DNA of 64,000 nucleotides from Chimonanthus salicifolius (GCA_013350335.1 CM023539.1:68821631-68885630); one strand, 5' to 3'; positions 47,530-59,323 are shown, numbered from the stretch's first letter. Program-made: numbers and translations. Notes: generated from the sequence alone by a model not told the origin.

Positions 47530-48460
47530 CCATAGGGGTCGGCCATGTAGCATGGCCGAACCCCATGGTGGGTGATTTGGTGGTTGGTTTAATTGGTTAG
47601 GGTTTTATGGATGGAAGACAATGAGAGTTTTTGATTAATGAATTTAGGGTTTTAATGAATGCATGGGAGTAAGGTTTTAAAATGAGTTTATGATAAAAAT
47701 ACAATGGAGTCTTATGGTTTTGAAATGCATGGAGGGAATGAGCCTTGAACCATGGGTTCGGCCATGGTATATGGCCGAACCCTATGGTGATGAAATGATG
47801 ATTAAATGGTGGGTTTAAAGGATAATGTGTTGATGAATTTAGGGTTTTTAAATGAACAAGTGTAATGATCCAAATGGGGTTAAGAATATGGTTTAGATGC
47901 ATGATTTAAAACCTCTCATGGGAAGAGTTGATGAATTAGGTATTTTGAACCCATGACCCATTTTGTAAGTCATTGTATGAGCTAAGGTTGGGTCCATGTT
48001 TGTGTTTAGATGATGGAAAATTTTATTAATTTAGATGGCTGATTTTGTTTCATGTTGGGTCGTGGTTAGTGAATCCTTAATGGATCTAAGTTATGGATGA
48101 ATTTTAGACTTAAAATATACATGAATGGGTGAATGATTAAACATGGAAGGGAGAGTGGCAAAATGGTAATTATCAGCCACATTGAACAACCATGGGTTCG
48201 GCCATGGTACATGGCCGAACCCCATGTATATTAGACATGAGCTTGGGTGCATTAGGATGACCTAATGAATGATTTAAATTGCATGGTGAATGGTGTTTGT
48301 GGTCTCCAAATGAAATGAATGAATAATGCACTCATAGTAGTTAAATGCATGAGGTAAATCCCATGAAAAGATTTGATGAATTTGATGTTTTTGGACCCAA
48401 GGAAAAAAAATGGAGAAAGGAACATCATGGGTTCGGGCATGGTGTATGGCCGAACCCATG
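47530..48460 (+). repeat. Four LTR palindromes in the 5' LTR of B
   Basis: Copies at 47530-47568, 47749-47788, 48189-48226 and 48426-48460, loops GTAGC, GGTAT, GGTAC and GGTGT. Arms are near-perfect; the last has GGGCAT for GGCCAT, as does the copy at 15374 in element G. Confidence 0.9.
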
Positions 48461-49262
48461 CCCCAAATTGTAAATCAATTTGGGTTTAAGGTCAATGGGT
48501 ATATATGTGATTAAGTATGGGGTTTGAATGGGTTTAAATGAGTAATGATTAAATTAATTACATGACAAATTTTAATGTTTTGGTAAGTCAATAATGGACC
48601 TAAGTTAAGGACCTAAGTTGTGGATTAAATTTTGGGCTTAAGTAGGCATGAATTAATGAAAAATTGTTTATGTGAAGGGTAGTGGCAAAAATGGTAAATA
48701 TGGGCTAAAATGAAGAAACCCACTAAGTTGTGATTTATGGGCTTGGAAATGATTAAAACTTGGATTGATTTGGTAATTTAATAAGGTACCGGATAGCGCG
48801 AGCGGTACGCGAGTCGGTAGCAGGATTGTCGGACGAAAATGAAATAAAGACGCGAGTCGGTATTCGGTAGGATTCCTACCTTTTTGTAAGCCATGGATTT
48901 GGGTGATGTTTTCTTTAATCTATTTTGGAAATCATGTGGTTGTCTTTAAGATATGTTATGGATTATGTATCATGTGATGTTTTACTCTAAATTATTTTGG
49001 AAATTATGTGAATGCTTATGATGGGTTTTGGATTAAATATTGTGGGATGTTCTCCCTTGGATTTAGTTGGTAATCTTGTAATTGTTTTAAGATGGGTTTT
49101 ATTACTATTGAATTTCATATATTACATGGCAAATGGCATCTACATCTCATGCATGGCATGGGAGGCATATGACAGGGGAAGGATGAAATGAAACCGGAGT
49201 CCATGCTCCGTCGGGGCGACCGATAAACAAGCATGGGGACATTTCACATATGTATTATTGTA

Positions 49263-49387
49263 CCTTGACGAGGCCTTACCGTCAAGGGGGATGTTGTATT
49301 TATTGTTATACCTTGATGATGATTCTTCCATCAAGGGGAATATTGTATTTGTGGTTACGCCTTGACGAGGCCTTACCGTCAAGGGGG
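49263..49387 (+). repeat. Three-copy hairpin repeat in LTR B
   Basis: Units at 49263-49290, 49311-49338 and 49360-49387, each a CCTTGACG....CGTCAAGG dyad (middle unit CCTTGATG...CATCAAGG, a paired change on both arms), separated by about 20 bp containing TTGTATTT. LTR C has a single related dyad. Confidence 0.85.
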
Positions 49388-49863
49388 ATATGGCATCAGG
49401 ATAGTAAGGATGATGGGTGGGATTCATAACACAGACACCCATGGCATGACATTCATTCTATGGCTTTTCGTTATGTATTATCTATCTGCTTTGTTATCAC
49501 TAATCCATGTGTTAGCCCTACTCGGAGTCCTACTGGGCGTGTGGTCTAACGCCCTACTTCTACCCTAGCTGACGATGCAGGAGATGGCGGACCGAAAGGG
49601 CGAGACGGAAGCCAAGCTTAGGAGCTTGGGGAGGCAGATTAATTATTTTGTTTTACTTCATTTTGGAAAAGATGTATTTGTATAGTTAGCTTGTCGGAAA
49701 TGTAATAATTTAGGTAGTTTGCTATGTTTAGGTATTATTTTGGATAATACAGTATAATGGCATTTTCGTAATTAATTGGGTATTTCTTCCCTGCTATCTG
49801 AAGAACTGGTAGGATAGTTCTATGATCATCTGCACTTATTTTTATGTTCCGTGAGCTTACTTG

Positions 49864-49953
49864 CTACGCGTGAACCGTACTCGTGGACTTATGTTCCACG
49901 CACGCGTAGGGTTGGCCAGTTAAGGGCCGGGCTTTAGAAGCTCGGAACTTAAC
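49864..49953 (+). promoter_or_regulatory. Two-hairpin structured module of LTR B
   Basis: Hairpin 1: CTACGCGTG (49864-49872) with CACGCGTAG (49901-49909), inner GTGGA/TCCAC. Hairpin 2: 49919-49953, GTTAAG..CTTAAC. Conserved CTTAACTCGCGTCGTGACG follows. Confidence 0.65.
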
Positions 49954-50043
49954 TCGCGTCGTGACGTCCGCGCCCTTTGTCGCTTTTATTTAAAATAAAA
50001 AATATACTCTGATTTTACGGTGAAAAGGGGCGGGCGTTACAGT

Positions 50044-50055
50044 TGGTATCAGAGC
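50044..50055 (+). other. Primer-binding site of element B
   Basis: TGGTATCAGAGC, an exact complement of the plant initiator-tRNA-Met 3' end as I know it, two bases after the LTR. Confidence 0.9.
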
Positions 50056-50603
50056 GAATTCGGAAGAATGAATCTCTCGAAGTAAGATTAAGACGGTTGC
50101 ACGTCTCACTGACGGCTAAGAATCCCAACCGACCGACTCTTCGGAGACCGCTGCACGGGGGCCGGGTTAATTTACTTCGATTGACTCAAACTGAAGTGTT
50201 TAATCTGAGAACAACAATTGACGGAAAGGAATGATAGCAAGGGAAGAAAGATTCATTCTAGGAGAGATTTATTGAAACATAGCAAGATAGGGTTTACTTC
50301 CCCAGAAATGAGAAAACATCTAGTTTTTTTTCCCCCAAATTGATGAAACAGTACTAGATTTATCAGTCATAGCAAAGTAGGATGTACTTCCCCGGTATTC
50401 CCAATTTGAACAACAGACAATAGGAATTTAGAGATTCCCCCCCCCCCAGAAACAAAGGAAAAAACAAGTGTGCTTATTTGGCAACTTTCCCCAAACAAAA
50501 TATATTGTGATATACATAAGAAATTCCCCAAAACCGAGATTGGTTTTATTGGAAATTGCAGTTGATGATTTTTGGGTTCTAATTGTATTCTATGAATACA
50601 AGT
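50056..50603 (+). other. Leader of element B with repeated CATAGCAA blocks
   Basis: Non-coding. CATAGCAAGATAGGGTTTAC at about 50279 and CATAGCAAAGTAGGATGTAC at about 50369, each followed by TTCCCC, are a diverged duplication; the second matches leader A. A run of 10 C near 50441 is a homopolymer. Confidence 0.6.
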
Positions 50604-50949
50604 GTGTCAAATGAAGGGGAGTGTACGGAATTATGGGATAAGGGAAACCCCTAACTGTTTCATAGATTTGGTGTCTGCTTCTAGCATAGCAGTTAGCCTG
50701 GACTTTCGGGAGGGACCTCCCGAGGAAGATGAAGAGGATGTAGCATCTCTTCCTGAGGAGAATATGGAAGACTTTCCAATGATAAGAGAGTCGGTAGGGG
50801 AAATGGAACCCGATTGTATGCACGAGTTGTGCAACTAGGTTGGACACAACTGCACATACTATCCTTACCCTCTTGAAGTGGTATACCCGATTTGTGGACT
50901 ACATGGACACGGGAAAGAGAGGACTAACTGTCCTTATATTGGAAGATAG
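50604..50949 (+). pseudogene. Decayed accessory (zinc-knuckle) ORF of element B
   Basis: Homologue of the A accessory ORF: TELWDKG at the start, the acidic part (EGPPEEDEEDVASL), then the knuckles (HNC, LHGHGKERTNCPYIG). The start codon position reads GTG, a frameshift follows the GNP codons, and TAG at about 50836 falls inside the first knuckle. It stops at TAG 50947 without the third knuckle. Preservation of the pattern in a second element shows the ORF is a family trait and not a chance frame in A. Confidence 0.8.
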
Positions 50950-52944
50950 TTAATGATTTTGGGGTTTTAAATGAAGAAAATAAGGGTGATATTAAATTGC
51001 ACAAGCATACTTGTATTGTGAGTGCATGTGAATATACATGTGTTGAATTCTTATTGTTGAGTGTATGAGGTGATGAAATGTGGAAAGATTAATAGTTATG
51101 ATCATACTAATTAAGTGAGGAAAGAGTATGTAAAAAAAAAAAAATGTACAATGAGGAACTGCATGCATCAAATGAGGATAAGAGGCATGAACTTTTGATG
51201 TGGGGTATATGTTGTATATGCTTATGATTGATGTAAATGTGAATAAAAAGGATGGGGAGTATTTGTTAATGTGATGTATGGGTATACTTGGGGGATGGTA
51301 CAATGGCTTTTAGAAATGGTTTTTATATTGGTGATAACCCATGGTTTGATAATTTGTCATGACCAAGTGAAGAGATTTATGTTATGACATATAATGGGTG
51401 ATGATGTAAACGCTTTGTGAAGGGGTATAAGAGGTTCTCATGTGAACAAAGTGCCATTTGAGAGATGTTGGATAAACAATGTACTTGAAAGAGACCGGGA
51501 TGCATGGATTAACTTGCCACATGAAACTTGTGAGAGGATGGCATTATGAGGAGAATGAGAAGGGTCTAGCTTGCAAAGACTAATATGTTGTATGAAAAAT
51601 CTTGTATGTATAATGAAATTGCATTCTTCCAATGTGTAGTATAGATTATGAACAAGTGATGGACCATGAAATTATGAAAATATTTTATTTAGTGATAGCA
51701 TGAGGATTCCCTATGATGTTACTAAGTTGTGAATTATTAATCGTTGCAATGAGTTTATATGATGTTACTTTGATAATGGGTGGTATGCAATGAATGATTA
51801 TTGTGGAACAAGGATGTGTTATAGACTATGTGTATGGTGATGAGTTGATAAAGTGCCGGGAGTTGTGAATATGTAGTATGCATGAAGGGGCCGTGATATG
51901 CCAATGCGTTTGGTTGGGAATCTAGGTGGGGCTGATGAATAATTCCAAAGTTTAGGGATTTATGGATGGTCATGGATGGTCTTCGAATGTATTGGGATGA
52001 TTTGCTTGGGATGAGTAGGATTATTATTTTAAAATCTCTCGGTGTGTGTTGTAAATGGGGTAGGGTAACCTAATCATAATTATGTTCAATCACTAGATCT
52101 TCTTAAAGTGTTATTTCTTATGTTACCTCAAGTTGTTGTTTGATGTGAATGGAGGTGAAAGATCTGGTTACACATGAGTTGTGTTATTCGAAGATGTGTG
52201 TGATTTCAATTTTACGTGGCCTGCTAATGAAGGACTATGAACCGTATGATGTGGTAACCATTGATAACGTAGGCATGTAGGGTGGAATTTGGTGGTTGGT
52301 GGAATTGGTAATACTTGTGAATATTTTTTTTAGTGATGAATGGGCACTATTTGACATAGTCTAAGTAAGCTTAGATATATCATTGTTTTTATGGAATCTA
52401 TGAAAATATGTGGAATAATCCAGAAGGGTAGGAAATTAGTAGTTATGTGATTGGATTGATGTCGGGTATTGGTGTTGGAGGAGTTGTGAACAAAAAGGGT
52501 TAGTCCCATAGTGACTTATATGCAAATAAAAGGTATGATTGCTGTTGAGAGATGGACTTAAGGGAAAGGTTAAGATTCTAGTGAAACTTGAATGGAAAGC
52601 TATGGGCGACTGCCGAGTGAGACTGATCACCTGACTCTGTAGTTGGCCGATGGAGTTCCATGAGGGCGAAGCTAGAAACCTAGTTAAAATGGAATCAACA
52701 ATGGACTTGAGCATAGGCTCGTATTGGCAGACTAACTCACACGGGGAGTAGACAAAAGAACGTATTGAAGGAGTACGTATGGGAAATGTTTTGATAACAG
52801 ATAAAGTGAAATAGAATACGTAATCTACATAAAATCGCAAATGGGTTCATAAGGAAAAGAGATAATATGAGACAGAGTAATTTCTGTGAGAATGGAACTC
52901 ATAGGTCGATATGAGTGATATTGATGTAATTAAGAGATATTTAG
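50950..52944 (+). other. About 2 kb unrecognised internal region of element B
   Basis: AT-rich, no convincing frame, no gag, protease or RT motif in any frame. It holds the 65-bp block shared with element D (52600-52664). Could be decayed coding sequence, captured DNA, or a filler typical of large non-autonomous derivatives. Confidence 0.5.
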
Positions 52945-54286
52945 CACAATTGAATGGGAACAACGAATAGACCCAGAAATGGAGGAGATCTGGACCAAGA
53001 TATCTACATGTGAGGTAGTATCGGAATTTGAGTTACGACCGGGATAGGGTCTTGTGTTCCGAGGTAGGACGTAGGTACCTAAGAGCTGCGGAAGGGAATT
53101 GTTGGTTGAGGCACACCAAACCAAGCTCTCTACCCATCCGGACAGCGCCAAAGATGTACCATGATCTTAAGAGGCACTATTGATGGCATGGACTCAAGAG
53201 AGATGTGGTAGAGTTTATGCTCGCTGCCTAACTTGTCAGCAGGTCAAGGTGGGGGCATCAGGAGCCACCGGGGCTACTCAAACCCTTACCAGTGCCGGAG
53301 TGGAGATGGGAACATGTAGCCATGGACTTTATAACAGGGCTGCTAAGGTCATGAAGGGGCAACGATGCAATATGAGTCGACGGTACATCCGAAATATTAT
53401 CAGACTGCATGGTGTACCCCGGACTATTGTGTCCGACAGAGGTGGCCGATTCACTAACAGAGTATGGCAGAGCGTGCAACCGGCTATGGGGACCGACGTG
53501 TTGACCAGCACAACATTCCACCCATAGACTGATGGACAGTCGGAAAGGACAATACATATATTGGAGGATATGCTGAGAGCATGTATGCTGGATTTTAAGG
53601 GTGGATGGGAGGATCACTTGCCATTGGTGGAGTTCTTCTACAATAATATTTACCAGGCAAGCCTCCAGATGGCTCCATTTGAGGTATTATATGGTAGGCC
53701 ATGTAGATCACCAGTGTGTTGGACAGAAGCCGGTGAGCCTGCGCTGATTGGACCGGAGTTGGTTGCAGAAACTACAGCGCAGATTAAATTGATACGGCAA
53801 CATCTACTCACTGCACAAAGCCGACAGAAGAGTTACGCCGAGAAAAGGAGAAGGTTCCTCGAATTTGAGGTGGGGGACTTGGTGTTTTTGAAAGTCTCAC
53901 CACGGAAGGGACACATGAGATTTGGAAAGAAGGGGAAACTGTCACCTAGATTTGTGGGACCGTTTCCAATCTTGAAGAGGGTGGGGGGGGTAGCTTATCA
54001 GTTGGCGCTCCCTCCGCAGTTATCATCATTACATGATGTATTCCATGTGTCTATGTTGAGGAAGTACCCTGATCCTTCACATGTATTGAATATTCAAGAC
54101 ATCGATGTGCAAAGCGATGTGACGTATGTGGAGAAGCTGGTCAGAATAGTCGGGACCGAGCAAAGGGTGTTGCGGAACCGGGCCATTCAGTTCGTCAAGG
54201 TGGTATGGGAACGACATGGTAATGAAGAAACCACCTGGGAACTTGAGTCGGAGATGAGAGCCTCTCATCCGGAACTCTTTGTGTAA
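52945..54286 (+). pseudogene. Integrase with chromodomain of element B, N-terminus and core broken, C-terminus open
   Basis: Integrase inserts the cDNA copy into chromatin. The zinc-binding domain (about 53100-53240) has stops and shifts. The catalytic core is damaged by a deletion that removes the block after the first catalytic Asp region (around 53340-53370); VSDRGGRF at about 53430 keeps the second Asp. TAG at 53525-53527 replaces a Gln codon that is intact in A. From 53561 to 54286 the frame is open: the glutamate of QSERT just precedes it, then LPLVEF, GRPCRSP, FLKVSPRKG, LHDVFHVSMLRKY and a C-terminal chromodomain (VLRNRAIQFVKVVWERH, TTWELESEM, HPELF). The chromodomain is expected to bind histone marks and steer insertion into heterochromatin. 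Confidence 0.9.
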
Positions 54287-54329
54287 GATGTTTTCAACCT
54301 CTACTTCGCTCGAATTTTCGGGACGAAAA

Positions 54330-54348
54330 TTTTAAAAGAGGATTGTAT
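54330..54348 (+). other. Polypurine tract of element B
   Basis: AAAAGAGGATTGTAT directly before the TGTAAGG start of the 3' LTR; the plus-strand primer position. Element A has the equivalent AAAAAGAGGG at about 61740. Confidence 0.7.
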
Positions 54349-57300
54349 TGTAAGGTCTCGGAATTTGGGAATTAATATCAATGTGAATATTAATTATTTT
54401 AATGATGGAAATTAGAAAATTGGTGGAGTAAATGGTAAATGGGCCAAAATTGGATAAAGGCCCAAGTGTGGCCCAATAGACTATGGTTTGGATTTAAATT
54501 TATTTAAATGGGTCAAGAATGGTCAAATTGGGTCAAATACCCATTTGGGACCCAATGGGTCAAGATGGTTAAGCTCTAAAGTAAATGGGCTAGTGGGAAA
54601 TGTAATTGGGCCATGGGCCCAATGGTGATCCATTTAGAGTGGGCTTAATGAAATTTAATCACCCTAAGTAATTTGGAATTAAACAATGGTGGTGTGGCCA
54701 AGCGGGACCCACCTCCACCTCATCAAGTGAGGTGGCGAGTGGGCCAATGATTGGTGGGGCCGGCCACCATGGTTGACTTGGTCAACCATGGGTGGAGTAA
54801 TGAACTTAGGCTAAGTATCAATGGATTAGCCTAAGGTAATTATCTAATTAAATTATTTAAATATGGTAGTTAAGAGTGGTCAAGGTGGGGCCATGAGGTG
54901 AAGATTCACCTCATCTCAAACTTAAAAAAAATTCACACACGTTGGGCTTGGTGGTGGTTTAGATAGCCACCACCATAAAGCAAATAAAAGATCTAAAAAA
55001 TATCTTAGGTTTGGTGGGATAATAAATGTAAAGTGTAATTAAGTCAACAAATGGAGATAAGCCTTATTTGGTTCTCTCATTCTCGTTTTGCACTAACTCC
55101 ATCTCTTGCACTCCTCCATTGCCGTCCCATGCTCCAAGTGAAGGAGAGAAAGAGAGCAAAGGAGAAGAGAAGAGAAGGAGAGAACAAAAAAAGTGGAAAT
55201 TTAGGCAAAATCACTCTAAGATCAAGGTTATTCCCTCCCCTCTCATCATCTCTCCCTTTCCCTCTCTCAATTTAAGCTCTACTTTGGCCGATTCTAGGGT
55301 TGGGGATTGCCACCATTAATCAAGAATCTTGACCTATCAAAGATCAAGAGGAAGGAGAGAGGACGCTACGGAGACTGACGGGAGTGACGGAAATTGGAGG
55401 AGATGGCGGATTGTAAGTGTTTCTTAAACAAGAAATTTTGGAATTTTAGGGTTTAAGAATTGGAATTTATTTTTGTGAAATAAATGGTGGATAGATAATT
55501 TTATGCTATGGAATTTAGATCCATCAAATGGAAGGGTGGAAGATGGAGAAAACCCTAAATGGGTAAATTAGGGTTAGGGTAAGAAAATAAATAAATGGAT
55601 TATGTGCATTGGGTAATTTATGAAATTAAGAATGGAATTAGGTTATTGGAAGGACATTATGGGCCATAGGGGTCGGCCATGTAGCATGGCCGAACCCCAT
55701 GGTGGGTGATTTGGTGGTTGGTTTAATTGGTTAGGGTTTTATGGATGGAAGACAATGAGAGTTTTTGATTAATGAATTTAGGGTTTTAATGAATGCATGG
55801 GAGTAAGGTTTTAAAATGAGTTTATGATAAAAATACAATGGAGTCTTATGGTTTTGAAATGCATGGAGGGAATGAGCCTTGAACCATGGGTTCGGCCATG
55901 GTATATGGCCGAACCCTATGGTGATGAAATGATGATTAAATGGTGGGTTTAAAGGATAATGTGTTGATGAATTTAGGGATTTTAAATGAACAAGTGTAAT
56001 GATCCAAATGGGGTTAAGAATATGGTTTAGATGCATGATTTAAAACCTCTCATGGGAAGAGTTGATGAATTAGGTATTTTGAACCCATGACCCATTTTGT
56101 AAGTCATTGTATGAGCTAAGGTTGGGTCCATGTTTGTGTTTAGATGATGGAAAATTTTATTAATTTAGATGGCTGATTTTGTTTCATGTTGGGTCGTGGT
56201 TAGTGAATCCTTAATGGATCTAAGTTATGGATGAATTTTAGACTTAAAATATACATGAATGGGTGAATGATTAAACATGGAAGGGAGAGTGGCAAAATGG
56301 TAATTATCAGCCACATTGAAGAACCATGGGTTCGGCCATGGTACATGGCCGAACCCCATGTATATTAGACATGAGCTTGGGTGCATTAGGATGACCTAAT
56401 GAATGATTTAAATTGCATGGTGAATGGTGTTTGTGGTCTCCAAATGAAATGAATGAATAATGCACTCATAGTAGTTAAATGCATGAGGTAAATCCCATGA
56501 AAAGATTTGATGAATTTGATGTTTTTGGACCCAAGGAAAAAAAATGGAGAAAGGAACATCATGGGTTCGGGCATGGTGTATGGCCGAACCCATGCCCCAA
56601 ATTGTAAATCAATTTGGGTTTAAGGTCAATGGGTATATATGTGATTAAGTATGGGGTTTGAATGGGTTTAAATGAGTAATGATTAAATTAATTACATGAC
56701 AAATTTTAATGTTTTGGTAAGTCAATAATGGACCTAAGTTAAGGACCTAAGTTGTGGATTAAATTTTGGGCTTAAGTAGGCATGAATTAATGAAAAATTG
56801 TTTATGTGAAGGGTAGTGGCAAAAATGGTAAATATGGGCTAAAATGAAGAAACCCACTAAGTTGTGATTTATGGGCTTGGAAATGATTAAAACTTGGATT
56901 GATTTGGTAATTTAATAAGGTACCGGATAGCGCGAGCGGTACGCGAGTCGGTAGCAGGATTGTCGGACGAAAATGAAATAAAGACGCGAGTCGGTATTCG
57001 GTAGGATTCCTACCTTTTTGTAAGCCATGGATTTGGGTGATGTTTTCTTTAATCTATTTTGGAAATCATGTGGTTGTCTTTAAGATATGTTATGGATTAT
57101 GTATCATGTGATGTTTTACTCTAAATTATTTTGGAAATTATGTGAATGCTTATGATGGGTTTTGGATTAAATATTGTGGGATGTTCTCCCTTGGATTTAG
57201 TTGGTAATCTTGTAATTGTTTTAAGATGGGTTTTATTACTATTGAATTTCATATATTACATGGCAAATGGCATCTACATCTCATGCATGGCATGGGAGGC

Positions 57301-58176
57301 ATATGACAGGGGAAGGATGAAATGAAACCGGAGTCCATGCTCCGTCGGGGCGACCGATAAACAAGCATGGGGACATTTCACATATGTATTATTGTACCTT
57401 GACGAGGCCTTACCGTCAAGGGGGATGTTGTATTTATTGTTATACCTTGATGATGATTCTTCCATCAAGGGGAATATTGTATTTGTGGTTACGCCTTGAC
57501 GAGGCCTTACCGTCAAGGGGGATATGGCATCAGGATAGTAAGGATGATGGGTGGGATTCATAACACAGACACCCATGGCATGACATTCATTCTATGGCTT
57601 TTCGTTATGTATTATCTATCTGCTTTGTTATCACTAATCCATGTGTTAGCCCTACTCGGAGTCCTACTGGGCGTGTGGTCTAACGCCCTACTTCTACCCT
57701 AGCTGACGATGCAGGAGATGGCGGACCGAAAGGGCGAGACGGAAGCCAAGCTTAGGAGCTTGGGGAGGCAGATTAATTATTTTGTTTTACTTCATTTTGG
57801 AAAAGATGTATTTGTATAGTTAGCTTGTCGGAAATGTAATAATTTAGGTAGTTTGCTATGTTTAGGTATTATTTTGGATAATACAGTATAATGGCATTTT
57901 CGTAATTAATTGGGTATTTCTTCCCTGCTATCTGAAGAACTGGTAGGATAGTTCTATGATCATCTGCACTTATTTTTATGTTCCGTGAGCTTACTTGCTA
58001 CGCGTGAACCGTACTCGTGGACTTATGTTCCACGCACGCGTAGGGTTGGCCAGTTAAGGGCCGGGCTTTAGAAGCTCGGAACTTAACTCGCGTCGTGACG
58101 TCCGCGCCCTTTGTCGCTTTTATTTAAAATAAAAAAATATACTCTGATTTTACGGTGAAAAGGGGCGGGCGTTACA
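54349..58176 (+). repeat. 3' LTR of element B
   Basis: 3,828 bp, near-identical to 46215-50041. Differences noticed: near the start (CTCGG/CTCAG), GTCAACAAA/GTCAATAAA, GGAGAAG/GGACAAG, GGACATT/GGAAATT, GGGATTTT/GGGTTTTT, GAAGAACC/GAACAACC, and one extra A at 58135. Palindromes at 55664-55702, 55883-55922, 56323-56360, 56560-56594; two-hairpin module 57998-58087. Confidence 0.95.
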
Positions 58177-59323
58177 CAGCCAACTCAGTCTGTATCAGTC
58201 ATTCAGGCATCTAGAGGAATGAGTAACTGCTTTCACTGTGATCAACCAGGTCACTACAAAAAGGACTGCCCAAAACTCAACAGGCTGTCATACTCCAGAG
58301 GATCATTTCGTCCGCCAGCTAGACCGGTAAACTCCAGAGGAGGCAGGATACAAAGTCGGGGAGGTCGAAGGTCTAACCCTGCTGGAGCGGGACCATTATT
58401 CACTCTAACTTCTCCGGAAGAGGAAGAGGATCATGCTGTGATACAAGGTATGGCGGTAGTGAGTAGCTCTTATGCATATGCACTATTTGATTCTGGAGCA
58501 TCACACTCCTTCATAGCTGCATCATTTATTACTGCTACCAGTACATTAGTTCAAAGATTAGCCACAACACTTACTATTGTATCCCTTGTCTGAGATTCGG
58601 CATTGGGACTTGTATGTACGGCGGTTAACACCGAATTAGCTGGACTAAGATTTGAGTTCAATTATTTAGTGCTGGACATGTCTGAATATGATATTACATT
58701 CGGTATGGATTGGTTGGCGAAGTTTCATGCCAACATCGACTGTTATCATCGAAGAGTGACATTTAAGTCACCCGAGGGCAAGCAATACGTAGTTCGTGTA
58801 GATAAACAGAGTGGATTGTAGGAAGGGTTAAACCACGTGGTATTGAATAATATCACCATAAATAAAGCTCCAATTACTGAACTTCTGGCAATTGTACAAG
58901 AATTCGTGGATGTATTTCCAAAGGAACTCCCTGGTTTACCACCTATGAGGAAGATTAACTTCGAGATCAAGCTGTACCCTGGCACAGCACCAGTGTCGTT
59001 ACCACATTATCGGATGGCACCAGCAGAGATGTCGGAGCTAAAGAAGCAGATTGATGAACTGCTTAGGCTGGGTTGCATCCGGAACAGTACATCATCATGG
59101 GGAGCACCAGTACTGTTTGTGAAGAAGAAGGACGGTTCACTACGGATGTGCGTGGACTACCGGAAACTGAATCAGCTAACAGTCCGGAACAAGTACCCTC
59201 TACCCAGGATCGATGATTTATTCGATCAATTGAGGGTTCAAGCCATTTTTCAAAGATTGATTTGATGTCTGGTTATCATCAAATCCGAGTTAGGAGGAAG
59301 ATATAGAAAAGATAGCTTTTCGG

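Larger units (their letters stand above)
46215..50041 (+). repeat. 5' LTR of element B
   Basis: TGTAAGGTCTC...GCGGGCGTTACA, 3,827 bp. Layout: hairpin trio (46581-46841), purine/pyrimidine-rich leader-like stretch (46930-47280) with GTAAGT donor-like site at 47279, four palindromes (47530-48460), GGTACCGGATAGCGCGAGC block, 3-copy dyad repeat (49263-49387), two-hairpin module (49864-49953). The apparent 60-100 codon ORFs occur identically in the 3' LTR and have no domain. Confidence 0.95.
46215..58176 (+). mobile_element. Element B: recent non-autonomous gypsy element nested in A
   Basis: Two almost identical LTRs (46215-50041, 54349-58176) flank 4.3 kb. CAGCC lies on both sides (46210-46214 and 58177-58181), a perfect 5-bp target duplication, and removing B plus one copy restores the gag frame of A. 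The PBS and a purine-rich tract before the 3' LTR (AAAAGAGGATTG) are present. Inside are a decayed accessory ORF, about 2 kb of unrecognised sequence, and integrase with chromodomain; gag, protease, RT and RNase H are missing. I noticed about seven differences between the 3.8-kb LTRs, so the insertion is very recent and its proteins must have come from another copy. Confidence 0.95.

Noticed and set aside
50441..50450. Run of ten C in leader B as a functional signal
   Set aside because: A homopolymer without a counterpart in leaders A or C; may be slippage or sequencing error.
51300..51990. Possible tRNA or small structured RNA in the unrecognised part of element B
   Set aside because: I could not fold a cloverleaf or find A/B box motifs with confidence.
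46917..57702. Identical pairs of 60-100 codon ORFs about 8.1 kb apart, seeming like duplicated genes
   Set aside because: They are the two LTRs of element B; the spacing equals the LTR distance and no domain is present. The 41 kb/62.4 kb pairs are likewise LTR A.
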